DNA of 64,000 bases from MGIIb-O5 sp036154155 (GTDB taxonomy: Archaea > Thermoplasmatota > Poseidoniia > Poseidoniales > Thalassarchaeaceae). Made by a program: the position numbers and the translations under genes. The number at the start of each line of letters is the position of its first letter. The first letter of the stretch is position 1. The notes under the pieces are model-generated. The model was not told where the DNA came from and did not search any database. It worked only from the letters and a program-made list of their open reading frames with translations. The stretch is taken from assembly GCA_036154155.1 (NCBI GenBank), contig JAYZLP010000020.1, positions 1 to 64,000 on the forward strand. The letters are read 5' to 3'. Of this stretch, positions 41,461 to 50,481 are shown one piece after another.

Positions 41461-43011
41461 ATGCCAGAGGTAGGTGTAGACGACATCGCGATCTATTTTC
41501 CACGTCTCTATTTCGATATGAAGGACTTCGCAGAATTCAGGGGTGCCGACTTCAGCAAATTGAACAAGGGACTGGGCCTTTCGGCCATGGCAATACCAGA
41601 TTTTCACGAGGACACAGCAACAATGGGTGCGAATGCCGCATCAAGACTGATTGACAGGAACGGCATAGACCCAAGCTCGATCGGAAGAATCTACCTGGGA
41701 ACCGAGTCTGCGCTGGATGGCGCCAAACCGACAGCCACCTACATCATGGATATGCTAGAACAGAAATACTCCCCGGAGTTCGGTGCTGAATGCTTCAGGA
41801 ACTGCGACGTTGTGGACTTGACATTCGCGTGCATTGGAGCAGTCGACGCAATGCACAACACGCTAGATTGGGTAGCTAGGGGGGGCATCGAAGAAGATCG
41901 AATAGGAATAGTGGTTTTCGCTGACAATGCGAAGTACGATCTCGGCTCTAGCGGGGAGTACACCCAAGGGGCTGGAGGCGGTGCTATACTAATCAGGCAT
42001 AATCCCAGACTTCTAGTAATTCCCGACATTTGGGGAGTTTCCACTATGCCGGTCCATGACTTCTTCAAGCCACGTAGAGAGGTCGATACAAGGTCAATCA
42101 TCGAGAATGTTTTGGAATTAGCAATTGAAAGTGGGGAGAAGGTCAAGGACGGACTCGTGGATAATATTCTGAAGATTCTGCCCACGTCAAGTAAGAAGGA
42201 CGAACTTATTTTCGAGAATGACAAGCTAATGATTCACAAGGATATGCCAGTCTTCGACGGGCAGTTCTCCAATAGGTGCTATTCAGAGTCAGTAAAAACC
42301 GCATTCATAGATTTCAGGGAGAAGGCGATCCGAGATGGCAGGTATGAGCCAGAAAATGACGAAATTCTAACAGAGCAGTGGATGAGGATTATTGTTCACC
42401 TGCCATACGCCTTTCAAGGAAAAAGGATGTTCCCAGATGTTTTCAGACATGACAGGAGGCATCTCCCGCTTTGGGAAGAGATCGTAAAAGAGATCGGCGC
42501 CGAGCCTTTCCCGGAGGATTTCCCAGACACCCAAGAGGGAATAGAGGAATTCGAGAAGGCGAATGATCAGTACAGAAGGCTGATTTCAAAGACGGAGCAA
42601 TTCAAGGAATTTGCAGAGATGAGAATTGAGAAGACTCAGAGGGCATCTAGCCTAATCGGTAATCAGTACACTGGTTCTATTTTCCTAGCTCTCATGTCCA
42701 CCATGGAGAGCGACTATCTCGATGATGTTGATATGGTCGGAAAGAAAGTCGGCCTTTGTGGGTATGGATCAGGGGCCAAAGCCAAGGTTTTCGAGGGCGA
42801 GGTCCAGCCCAACTGGAGAGACGTCGCATCGAGATTCAGACTATTTGAGAGGCTTGCAGAACGCCACGCAATTGACAAATCCGAGTATGAGTCACTTCAC
42901 CGTGGTAGCAGGAAGGGCTCCGTCTTGCCCCCGAAGGGTGAATTCGCTCTGGTTGGAATAGGTGTCGAGGGGGATCTCGAGGGCCAACGAAGATATTCCT
43001 GGTTCGACTAG
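41461..43011 (+). CDS. mvaS: Hydroxymethylglutaryl-CoA synthase, long form
   Basis: A 516-residue thiolase-fold enzyme making HMG-CoA from acetoacetyl-CoA and acetyl-CoA for isoprenoid lipid synthesis. It shows GVDDIAIYFPRLYFDM, Glu82 in LGTESALD, the nucleophile Cys124 in LTFACIGAVDA, and FDGQFSNRCY. It is of the bacterial/eukaryotic HMGS type. It is longer than typical (about 390-460) because about 55 residues are inserted between DFFKP (200-204) and FDGQFSN (265-271). The reading frame is continuous and intact. Start is ATG with GAGGGAAACT upstream inside a hairpin. Confidence 0.92.
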   Translation: MPEVGVDDIAIYFPRLYFDMKDFAEFRGADFSKLNKGLGLSAMAIPDFHEDTATMGANAASRLIDRNGIDPSSIGRIYLGTESALDGAKPTATYIMDMLEQKYSPEFGAECFRNCDVVDLTFACIGAVDAMHNTLDWVARGGIEEDRIGIVVFADNAKYDLGSSGEYTQGAGGGAILIRHNPRLLVIPDIWGVSTMPVHDFFKPRREVDTRSIIENVLELAIESGEKVKDGLVDNILKILPTSSKKDELIFENDKLMIHKDMPVFDGQFSNRCYSESVKTAFIDFREKAIRDGRYEPENDEILTEQWMRIIVHLPYAFQGKRMFPDVFRHDRRHLPLWEEIVKEIGAEPFPEDFPDTQEGIEEFEKANDQYRRLISKTEQFKEFAEMRIEKTQRASSLIGNQYTGSIFLALMSTMESDYLDDVDMVGKKVGLCGYGSGAKAKVFEGEVQPNWRDVASRFRLFERLAERHAIDKSEYESLHRGSRKGSVLPPKGEFALVGIGVEGDLEGQRRYSWFD

Positions 43012-43013
43012 AG

Positions 43014-44195
43014 TCACTCAGGCCGAATTGAACGGCTAATCACTATTCTTTGAACCTCTTGGGTACCTTCGTAAATTTGAGTAATCTTTGCATCCCTGAA
43101 GAATCTCTCAACCGGGAAGTCTGTTGTATAGCCATATCCTCCAAGGACTTGAACCGCCCTCTCTGTAACCCACATAGCAGTATCTCCAGCAAAGAGTTTG
43201 GCCATGCTGGCTTCTTTGGTATGCCTCGGTGCGCCTTCATCGTAATGCCGCTTTTTAGCCCAAGCTGCCCTGTATACCATCATCCTCGAGGCATCGATCC
43301 TTGTTGCCATTTCAGCCAGATAGTTCCCAATACTCTGGTGGAGGGCAATTGGCTTTCCAAATGCCTCTCTTTCGTGAGCATAGTTCAATGCAGACTCATA
43401 AGCCCCCTGGGAGATTCCCAAAGCTTGGGCGGCAATCCCAATTCTCGAATTATCCAAGGCGTTCATCGCTATCGGGAAACCTTCTCCCGGCCCTTTCAGT
43501 ACATTCTCTATTGGAACCTTGCAATCCTCAAGGAGCAGGGAGCATGTGTCAGAGGACCTTATCCCTAGCTTGTCCTCCTTCTTCCCGACAGAAAAACCAT
43601 CAAATGACTTCTCGACAATGAATGCAGTAGTCCCTCCATGCTTCTTTACTCCGAAATCTGGATGATCAACATCCTTCGCAAATAGAACGTAAATATCGGC
43701 ACTGCTTCCATTGGTAACCCACATCTTCTCGCCGTTTAGGATGTAATGCGTCCCGTCATCGCTTAGCTTGGCCTTGCAGCTCATGGCCGCAGCATCGGTT
43801 CCCGCGCCTGCCTCTGAGAGGGAATAGGCCCCTATTTCATCACCAGAGAGCCTAGTTAGGTACTCCTTCTTTTGAGACTCATTTCCATGAAGGGCTATTG
43901 TTTTCGAACATAGGCCGACATGAACGCAGTACATTACCGAGAACGAGGGATCCACCCTTGCAAGTTCTTCCACTATTATTGCCTCAGTGATGTCGTCTAC
44001 CGGGCTACCGCCATATTCCTCGGGGATGGTAATTCCCTGGAGGCCATATTCGCAGAATGAAACCCACTCATCAAGTGGGGCCCTCTGTTCCCTGTCCCTC
44101 TCCAAAGTTGAAGGTGAAAGAACATCCTCCGCAAATCCTCTGACCATCTCTCGAATCATGCTCTGCTCCTCATTTTCAGCGAAATCCATGGGCAT
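43014..44195 (-). CDS. Acyl-CoA dehydrogenase
   Basis: An FAD enzyme of about 393 residues for alpha-beta dehydrogenation of an acyl-CoA, likely short- or branched-chain. Visible are SLSEAGAGTDAAAMSCKA, NGEKMWVTNG, the LGIRSSDTCSLLLEDC segment, and the catalytic Glu in QIYEGTQEVQRIVISRSI. The longer frame upstream lies over the next gene's start region, so the start is placed at ATG 44195 (MPMDFAEN), where GGAG sits just upstream; ATG 44189 is also possible. Its electrons would go to the ETF at 35-37 kb. It is convergent with mvaS, 2 bases apart. Confidence 0.9.
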   Translation of the reverse strand: MPMDFAENEEQSMIREMVRGFAEDVLSPSTLERDREQRAPLDEWVSFCEYGLQGITIPEEYGGSPVDDITEAIIVEELARVDPSFSVMYCVHVGLCSKTIALHGNESQKKEYLTRLSGDEIGAYSLSEAGAGTDAAAMSCKAKLSDDGTHYILNGEKMWVTNGSSADIYVLFAKDVDHPDFGVKKHGGTTAFIVEKSFDGFSVGKKEDKLGIRSSDTCSLLLEDCKVPIENVLKGPGEGFPIAMNALDNSRIGIAAQALGISQGAYESALNYAHEREAFGKPIALHQSIGNYLAEMATRIDASRMMVYRAAWAKKRHYDEGAPRHTKEASMAKLFAGDTAMWVTERAVQVLGGYGYTTDFPVERFFRDAKITQIYEGTQEVQRIVISRSIRPE

Positions 44196-44303
44196 CTCCG
44201 ATACTCCGAAAGGCCAGACATTGTTAATCCCTCTTGGGAAAAATTGAGTTTTCGATAAGCGAATAGTTGAAAACGGAATTCGGTCGGCGGCCGGACGAAT
44301 CAC

Positions 44304-44837
44304 ATGGCAGATGGCGACTACTCGGAGTTCAGCATCGCTCACGACCGACTGTACACATTGGAGCATCTATGGCTCCAAGTCCTCGATGAAGACAAGGACG
44401 AGGGAACTACAAGCATCAAGATAGGGCTTAGCGAATTCCTAATGGCTGAGTATGGAGAAGTAATTCAGGCAGTGCTAGCGAGGCCAAGGGACGAAGGTGA
44501 GTTTGAGATGGAGGGCGGATCTGGCCTTTCGGAGGATGATGAGGCCGAAGAAACACCAACAATGTCTACCGCTGGTGACCAAGTTGGGATTGATGATTTG
44601 ATGATTACTATTACCACTAAATTCGACGGAGAATTTGATAGAATCCTATTCAATGCCCCATTCCCTTGCACAATTTCGGAATTGAATGGGCATGTAGAGG
44701 ACAATCCCGACTTACTCAACGAGGAAGCATATGGGGATGGATGGTGCATCATTGTCAAGACGCAATCTGACGATTTCGACGAGGACCAGTTCTTGAATAA
44801 GGACGAATACATCGAGATGTTGAATGAGCTCCCCTAG
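44304..44837 (+). CDS. Glycine cleavage H-protein-like (lipoyl-domain) protein, divergent
   Basis: A 177-residue protein resembling GcvH, the lipoyl carrier of the glycine cleavage system. It has the H-protein start YTLEHLWLQVLDED and the end EDNPDLLNEEAYGDGWCIIVK, which matches the family closely. An acidic insertion (about 62-90, PRDEGEFEMEGG...) interrupts the middle. The lipoyl site is unclear: the usual ESVKA reads TITTKFDG, leaving Lys106 as the candidate with about five extra residues after it. The stop shares CTAG with the convergent CCA-enzyme gene. It may carry lipoate or be a repurposed scaffold. Confidence 0.75.
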   Translation: MADGDYSEFSIAHDRLYTLEHLWLQVLDEDKDEGTTSIKIGLSEFLMAEYGEVIQAVLARPRDEGEFEMEGGSGLSEDDEAEETPTMSTAGDQVGIDDLMITITTKFDGEFDRILFNAPFPCTISELNGHVEDNPDLLNEEAYGDGWCIIVKTQSDDFDEDQFLNKDEYIEMLNELP

Positions 44838-46138
44838 GGCCACTTCAATATCTCCCAATCCCTGGGTTCTGAGTCCTGCCAGTCTATTTCTTTGAGTAGT
44901 TCTAGGACCTCCTCGTAAGTAGTCAGGTCATCTTCCACTTGCTTCCTGTGGAGCCACCCCTTCAGCATACCTAGGCGTGGACCAGGGGGTAGTCCAGTTT
45001 CTCGAGAAAGATCATCCCCCTTCACCAGTGGGGAAATGCCCGCCCTAGGCCTACCGACGCTCTCTAGGGCCTCTGAGAAAGATTCTGTATCCTGGCCTAG
45101 CCTGCCTAAGTATTCAAGGACTCTCCCCCTCCTTTGTTCTGGCAGTGCAGCAGCGAACCTTCTGAGATAGGCTTCACTGTGGTCTAATATCTCCCCCTTG
45201 CTATCATGTAAGAAACAAACCTCATCCAAAGTAGAATTGCTTAGCATCAATTCCCCACGTAGAATTCCCCGTAATTCTCCCCCACTTCCATCAAAATTCC
45301 TGGAAAGAATCGCTAGGTTAACTTCCATATCACTGCCAAGCGGACACTCAGATTTCTCCAACAAAGATCCAGAAATAGCCCCTAAAACACCCAGTTCCTC
45401 CATCTTGGAAACTATCTCGTCAGCCCAATCTCCAGAGAGAATAATGGATAATTCAGAGCATATCCTTTCCTTTGAAACCATTTCCAGCATCCCAAGACTG
45501 GATGAAATAGCATCACACAATGAATCATCCATCTTCCGCACGCCCTCCTCACCTCCATCCATGAACCTGAATGCCCTTAGAATTCTCAAACCATCCTCAG
45601 AGATCCTTTTTCGGGGATCTCCAACGGATGTCAGTAATCCATTCAGAAGGTCCTCCCTTCCGCCGAATGGATCAATCAGTGAGCCCTCTTCGTATGGGTA
45701 TTCTAGAGCCATCGCATTAATTTTGAAATCTCTTCTGGAAAGGTCATCCTCAATATTAGTACCGAATTCGACTTCATCAGGCCTCCTTCCATCACCGTAT
45801 GATCCATCACTCCTAAGTGTAGTAACTTCCCAAATTTCGTTACCCCAAATCCCCTCATCCAGCCTCACAGAAACAGTTCCGTATTTCGCACCAACCATCA
45901 GGGATCTTGGGAAAATGGCCTTCACCTCATCCGGATGGAGTGTAGTTGCAATGTCAACATCTGTATCCTTTCTTCCCGAAATAGATTCTCTGACCCATCC
46001 CCCAACTATCCATGCTTCACCCCTGCTTCTTAGGCCTTCAAGGACTAACAAATCCTCGGGCCGCAGTAATGGATGTGCATGTCCCATGCACGTTCCGTGA
46101 GCCCCAACAACATCACTTCTTCGGAAAATAAGGCTCAT
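44834..46138 (-). CDS. cca: Class II (bacterial-type) CCA-adding enzyme / poly(A) polymerase family
   Basis: A 434-residue nucleotidyltransferase that would add or repair the CCA end of tRNA. The class II head-to-neck motifs are in order: GGWVRES (46-52), catalytic carboxylates in KDTDVDIAT (Asp60, Asp62), RRDFKINAMA (135-144), and EDGLRILRAFRF (181-192). Archaea normally carry class I CCA enzymes with a different layout, so this is a bacterial-type gene in an archaeal context. Its ATGA start overlaps the PIMT-like gene. Whether it adds CCA or A tails is not decidable by motif alone. Confidence 0.9.
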   Translation of the reverse strand: MSLIFRRSDVVGAHGTCMGHAHPLLRPEDLLVLEGLRSRGEAWIVGGWVRESISGRKDTDVDIATTLHPDEVKAIFPRSLMVGAKYGTVSVRLDEGIWGNEIWEVTTLRSDGSYGDGRRPDEVEFGTNIEDDLSRRDFKINAMALEYPYEEGSLIDPFGGREDLLNGLLTSVGDPRKRISEDGLRILRAFRFMDGGEEGVRKMDDSLCDAISSSLGMLEMVSKERICSELSIILSGDWADEIVSKMEELGVLGAISGSLLEKSECPLGSDMEVNLAILSRNFDGSGGELRGILRGELMLSNSTLDEVCFLHDSKGEILDHSEAYLRRFAAALPEQRRGRVLEYLGRLGQDTESFSEALESVGRPRAGISPLVKGDDLSRETGLPPGPRLGMLKGWLHRKQVEDDLTTYEEVLELLKEIDWQDSEPRDWEILKWP

Positions 46139-47169
46139 GGGACGAGGTCTTCATGGCCCCCGAGCATTTCGCCCCCTTCTTCTCTTGGCGCCCCTGGATT
46201 GGCAATGTCGAAGCTGAACATTTCCCCTATGACGGGCCATAATGCGCCCATCCACTCCATTTCAGACATTAGAAGCTCAATTACCGGATGCTCGAGAATC
46301 TCCTCTTCTGTAGAGTCTTCATCAATCTCTGGTATTCCATCGGGAAGCCCCCTGAGCGATTCAATGAGCCCCTCCAGTCTGACCAGTGCCTCACTTTCCG
46401 GATCTATCGCGCCACTCATCATCTCGACAATATCTTCGAGGTGTTCAGCAAGCAGTTTCGGCTCGAATGGATTCCTGTCTGAATCCCCAATATCAACAGG
46501 ACCGAATACGACTCCTCCTAAGTCGGTGTCCATCCAGCCTCCTCCTTGCCATTCTCTTTTCAGTAGTCTTTGATTCAAGTGCCCTCCAAACGGCCCCAGA
46601 ATGAAGCCACCCTCCTCAATTAGCAAATCAAGATAGTGCGGTATTTCCCTCACAGCTCCCGTAATTAGAACCCTGCTAACGTCTCTATTCCACTCCGGAT
46701 CCTCCATTGATTCGGGCCCAAGGACCCTAATCACTCCATTTGCCTCTATCTTTTCGAGACACTCAATTGTATGCCTCACAACCTCTTCATTTGGCTCAAT
46801 AACAGAAACTGTCCCTCCAGGCCCAATTATCCAATCAATTAGTGATGCGATATATCCGCCCTTGGATCCTATGATTATTACATTCTGATTCTCTGAGATT
46901 TCAAGGTGGTGCAACAATGTCACCACCATGTGTGGAGCGGAAATTGTCTTCGCACTCCCTGTTTCGGTGATCATGAAGGGGACGGGCCTATCATGCCAGA
47001 AGCCCTCTAGGGAGTGCTCGGTGAAAATTGACGGATCCACTTCAGACATAGCACCAAAAATCTCGGAATTCACTGGAATTCCGGCTGCAATCAGTCGTTC
47101 TAGAAGCTCAGAGATGTCTGTCAACGCCCTCTCCCCCGGAGGCCGTTCAGCCGCAGGCCATTTGAACAC
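46135..47169 (-). CDS. Protein L-isoaspartate O-methyltransferase-like protein
   Basis: A 344-residue class I methyltransferase of the PCMT family, which repairs isoaspartyl residues by methylating them with AdoMet. The N-terminal part has VDPSIFTEHSLEGFWHDRPVPF, the TISAPHMV active-site strand (typical TISQPxxV) and the SAM-binding IIIGSKGGYIASLI. A long C-terminal half (about 230-344) with acidic helices has no clear match. Start is GTG. It is upstream of and coupled to cca by ATGA, so a shared operon. The isoaspartyl peptidase at 9.3 kb may act on the same damage. Confidence 0.8.
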   Translation of the reverse strand: MFKWPAAERPPGERALTDISELLERLIAAGIPVNSEIFGAMSEVDPSIFTEHSLEGFWHDRPVPFMITETGSAKTISAPHMVVTLLHHLEISENQNVIIIGSKGGYIASLIDWIIGPGGTVSVIEPNEEVVRHTIECLEKIEANGVIRVLGPESMEDPEWNRDVSRVLITGAVREIPHYLDLLIEEGGFILGPFGGHLNQRLLKREWQGGGWMDTDLGGVVFGPVDIGDSDRNPFEPKLLAEHLEDIVEMMSGAIDPESEALVRLEGLIESLRGLPDGIPEIDEDSTEEEILEHPVIELLMSEMEWMGALWPVIGEMFSFDIANPGAPREEGGEMLGGHEDLVP

Positions 47170-47190
47170 AACGCCCCCCCGCGTGTATCG

Positions 47191-47266
47191 GGGTCCGTGG
47201 TCTAGGGGTTATGACGTTGCTCTTACAAAGCGAAGATCGCAGGTTCAATTCCTGCCGGACCCACCA
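47191..47266 (+). tRNA. trnV: tRNA-Val(TAC)
   Basis: A complete 76-base tRNA. Acceptor GGGTCCG pairs with CGGACCC, anticodon stem TTGCT/AGCGA encloses CTTACAA with anticodon TAC, T arm GCAGG-TTCAATT-CCTGC, discriminator A, CCA encoded. The D and T arms are nearly identical to tRNA-Val(CAC) at 22094. It sits between the PIMT-like start (GTG at 47169, divergent) and the CinA gene. Confidence 0.97.
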
Positions 47267-47334
47267 ATAAATTACCTCTGAAAGCATTATTTTCAATAAT
47301 TTTGCATTTTTCAGGCCACTGAAAACGTCAAGAA

Positions 47335-48045
47335 GTGGTGTATGGGCGGAAGGTCGTGGTCGAAGAGACCGCTGGTCTTGCCTCTCGCGTTGCAAGGAGG
47401 CTTCGCAAGAGGGAGTGGACTGTTTCTGTAGCAGAGTCCTGCACAGGGGGACTTCTAGCTTCGATAATTACAGATATTTCCGGTGCATCTGGATGGTTTA
47501 ACCAGGGCTGGGTGACATACTCAAATGAATCTAAGATGCGTGAATTGGGAGTGGAAAAATCCGCTTTCGATGAGGGGGAAGCGGGGGCCGTCTCTCACGA
47601 AGTCGCAATTCAGATGGCCCGTGGTGCCAAGCATCAGTCGTCATCAGATGTGTCCATTGCAATTACAGGAATAGCAGGGCCAGGTGGGGCTACCGCCGAG
47701 AAAGAAGTTGGCAGGGTCCACGTCGCCGTAATTGCAGGTGACTATTTCCTTTCCAGAAGAATGGATTTTGGCGACAATGACAGATTGGACAATAAGAAGT
47801 CGTTTGTCTCCTTTGCACTCAGGCTCTCGCTAGAGGCGTTGGATAGGGTGAAGGAGAATGAGGCCATCGTTGAACGCGCAATGAGTGAGGCCTCTTCCGA
47901 GGCAGTATTGGACACCTCCCAATTGGACCCTTCGTCTGAGGAATGGGAAGGCAGCCTCGATTGGAATGTCGAGGACTACTCAAAGACAGTGGCCGAAGAG
48001 ATAGGGAAAGTGGATCTCGCCTCACTAGCTGACTGGGACGAGTAG
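47335..48045 (+). CDS. pncC: CinA C-terminal-family nicotinamide-nucleotide amidase
   Basis: A 236-residue protein. Residues 15 to about 170 match the CinA C-terminal domain (PncC), which deamidates NMN to nicotinic acid mononucleotide in the NAD salvage cycle: VSVAESCTGGLLASIITDISGASGWFNQGWVTYSNESKMRELG, AITGIAGPGGATAEKEVGRVHVAV. A 60-residue acidic tail follows. The start is a GTG; an adjacent GTG 3 bases later is equally possible. It has its own AT-rich promoter (47280-47320). Confidence 0.88.
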   Translation: MVYGRKVVVEETAGLASRVARRLRKREWTVSVAESCTGGLLASIITDISGASGWFNQGWVTYSNESKMRELGVEKSAFDEGEAGAVSHEVAIQMARGAKHQSSSDVSIAITGIAGPGGATAEKEVGRVHVAVIAGDYFLSRRMDFGDNDRLDNKKSFVSFALRLSLEALDRVKENEAIVERAMSEASSEAVLDTSQLDPSSEEWEGSLDWNVEDYSKTVAEEIGKVDLASLADWDE

Positions 48046-48110
48046 CATTTGCCATATTTTCCGAGATTTTATCGATATCATCATGAGCGTCCCGGCCGCT
48101 TATCGACATC

Positions 48111-49730
48111 ATGGTTGAGGACGACTGGTCCGAGAGGCAGCGGATACTAGCTTCTGCAGGCATTCTTGTTCTCGCCTCAGCAAAGGAAAAGATTCAGAAA
48201 ATTTCAGACATTCAACCACTAATCGAGGCAGCCCGCTCCTCCGGAGTAAGGATGTTAGACTCAAGAACCGTTGAAGAACTCCTAACTTTAGTGCCTACCC
48301 ACGAACCTCCTATCGTCGCCCAGACCCCTACAAGGAGCGAACAATCCACACTTCCAGACCCCCAGAGCCATTCCTCTCATGGCCGAGTGGTAGCACCTTC
48401 TAGTGCTCTGGAGCTTGCACCTCCCCCACGGCCACATGGCCTGGCCAATTACGACTTGGCAGAGTTCCCAATGCAGGCAAGGGACGTGGATGCAGAAATC
48501 GAAGTACACTTTGACATCACTGGGCACTCCGTTACAGAGGGAAAGATGTCGGACATGAAGGCATGTTTCACAGATAGATTGAGGAGGATAAGGGGCATGA
48601 TGGTCAACTCAAACGTGCTTCCCAGAAGGCCGATATCTACGTCCGAGGCATGGAGGAATAGGCAGAGGCACTCAACCAAGGACTATGAAATTACTATGGT
48701 GGGTCTCGCCAGTGAAATGCGTTGGACAAAGAACAAGAATCTCATGTTTGTTATCGAAGACGAGTCCAGTCAGATCTCATGTCTCGTGAAGCCACCCTCT
48801 GATGCATCCGAGGTCCACCCCGCGCTCGACGGACTCATGAATGACGATGTTGTTGGGGTCAGTGGGTCATTCCTAATAGGAGAGAGGGACCCAATATTCT
48901 TCGTCCAGGACATCCATCTTCCCCCCTTGGGCAGGCACTCAAAGAATAGTGCTGGTCAGGATAGAGCGGTTTCTGCCGCATTCCTTTCCGACATGCACGT
49001 CGGTAGCATGACATTCCTAGGGCCTCAGTGGGAGAAGATGATTAGGTGGTTCAAGACAGACCCTCTTGCTAGAACAATCAAGTATTTTGTACTAAGTGGA
49101 GATGGGGTCGATGGAGTCGGAATTTATCCGGGTCAAGACAGGCATCTGGCAATCAAGGACTTATTCCAGCAGTATGGGGAGCTTGCCCGACTTCTTGAGG
49201 ACATTCCTGATTGGGTAGATGTCATCATCCTCCCCGGCAATCATGACGCCGTAAGGCCTGCAGAGCCACAACCAGCATTAGATCCAGAAGTGCAGCAAGA
49301 TTACTCAGATACCACCTTTGTGGGCAATCCCTGTGACTTCAGCCTAAATGGCGTCAGAGTCCTTTCTTACCATGGGAAGAGCATTGACGATTTCGTCGCC
49401 ACTTTGAGGTCTGTGTCATATTCGGAACCAGAGAGGGCGATGCAGGCCATGCTTGAGAGAAGGCATCTGGCACCCTCATGGGGTGGCAAGACTCCCCTTT
49501 CCCCTGAGCCCGAGGACAATCTTGTTATTTCCACAATTCCAGATATTTTTGTCACTGGACACGTACACGGGCACTTCGTTGGAGGGTACAAGGGTACTAC
49601 CATGGTACACAGCTCTACATGGCAGAATCAGACGGATTTCCAGAGGATGTTGGGTTTCCAACCAAAGCCATGCATTTTGACCGTAGTCAACTTGCACACC
49701 TTCGCAACAGCCTCCATACCGTTCGCATAA
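48111..49730 (+). CDS. polB: DNA polymerase D small subunit DP1
   Basis: A 539-residue proofreading subunit of the archaeal replicative DNA polymerase D. The N-terminal 60 residues form a helical domain; a Pro-rich linker precedes the OB fold (about 195-270, YEITMVGLASEMRWTKNKNLMFVIED); and the Mre11-like phosphoesterase domain has all metal motifs: SDMHVGS, SGDGVDGVGIYPGQ, LPGNHDAVRP, SYHGKSIDDF and GHVHGHF. This is intact 3'-5' exonuclease chemistry. The large subunit DP2 is not in the window. The stop abuts the serB stop. Confidence 0.95.
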   Translation: MVEDDWSERQRILASAGILVLASAKEKIQKISDIQPLIEAARSSGVRMLDSRTVEELLTLVPTHEPPIVAQTPTRSEQSTLPDPQSHSSHGRVVAPSSALELAPPPRPHGLANYDLAEFPMQARDVDAEIEVHFDITGHSVTEGKMSDMKACFTDRLRRIRGMMVNSNVLPRRPISTSEAWRNRQRHSTKDYEITMVGLASEMRWTKNKNLMFVIEDESSQISCLVKPPSDASEVHPALDGLMNDDVVGVSGSFLIGERDPIFFVQDIHLPPLGRHSKNSAGQDRAVSAAFLSDMHVGSMTFLGPQWEKMIRWFKTDPLARTIKYFVLSGDGVDGVGIYPGQDRHLAIKDLFQQYGELARLLEDIPDWVDVIILPGNHDAVRPAEPQPALDPEVQQDYSDTTFVGNPCDFSLNGVRVLSYHGKSIDDFVATLRSVSYSEPERAMQAMLERRHLAPSWGGKTPLSPEPEDNLVISTIPDIFVTGHVHGHFVGGYKGTTMVHSSTWQNQTDFQRMLGFQPKPCILTVVNLHTFATASIPFA

Positions 49731-50408
49731 TCAATTCGGAAATTCTTCCCCATCAAAGATATGGGGCCAAATGTCACGAAGATCATTACCTTCGACAACA
49801 GGGACCCCTGCCTCTCTAAATGAGTCCCTAGCCAGATCCCGAGCTGGATTAAATCCGATAAACGAAGACCCATCAATCATCATTGATAGGTCAGTACTCG
49901 AGTCCCCAACTGAAAAAATTCCAGCTGGTTCCATGTTATTTATTCGCGATAATTTATCCACCATTATGTCCTTCTCGTGAGATAGCACTCTGGCCTTCAT
50001 TGGACCTCTGAGAAAACCCTCCTCATCCCAATCAAAACCATTTGCAGCCCAATCATCAACGCTGAGCATATTTGCAATAGCGCCCACGAAGACATCCACT
50101 CCTGCCGACACAATAGCGACGTAAACACCCCTCCTCTTCAGCTCTTCAACGACGTCTCTCGCACCCGGCATAAGACCAATGCCAGAGTAAGCTCTCATTA
50201 TGTCGTCTCTGTGAATTTCGGGACTCACCCCCGTCCAGAGCCGAATGTCATCAGCCATGAACTCGTCATCTGAGATTTCTCCTGCCAGAAATCTGCGAAG
50301 CATTTCTTTGTTCTCAGTTCCGAAGTAGTCGTGAATATTCTGCCAGGATGATCCATTGTCCGTAAGAACTCCATCGCAATCGAATACCACCGCGACAACA
50401 TCCTTCAT
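49731..50408 (-). CDS. serB: HAD-superfamily phosphoserine phosphatase-like protein
   Basis: A 225-residue HAD phosphatase. Motif I is VFDCDGVLTDN, motif II is the Ser in VAIVSAGVDVF, the Lys motif III lies in DIMVDKL, and motif IV is GDSSTDLSMM. The layout, with a GEISDDEFMADDIRLW cap, resembles phosphoserine phosphatase. With serC it would complete serine synthesis; another small phosphate substrate is possible. The ATG at 50408 (MKDVVAVVF) is preferred over an upstream in-frame GTG at 50432. It is divergent from the MoaD-like gene. Confidence 0.85.
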   Translation of the reverse strand: MKDVVAVVFDCDGVLTDNGSSWQNIHDYFGTENKEMLRRFLAGEISDDEFMADDIRLWTGVSPEIHRDDIMRAYSGIGLMPGARDVVEELKRRGVYVAIVSAGVDVFVGAIANMLSVDDWAANGFDWDEEGFLRGPMKARVLSHEKDIMVDKLSRINNMEPAGIFSVGDSSTDLSMMIDGSSFIGFNPARDLARDSFREAGVPVVEGNDLRDIWPHIFDGEEFPN

Positions 50409-50481
50409 ACCACGACGTCCCGTATTCTGCACTTAAGTTGTGCAGCGATGACTTGATTCCTAAGTAAGCTAGCCGGACCGC

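Noticed and set aside
45198..46100. 300-codon rightward open frame opposite the CCA-adding enzyme
   Set aside because: It is the complement of conserved nucleotidyltransferase motifs; its Ser/Pro-rich translation is typical of a shadow frame.
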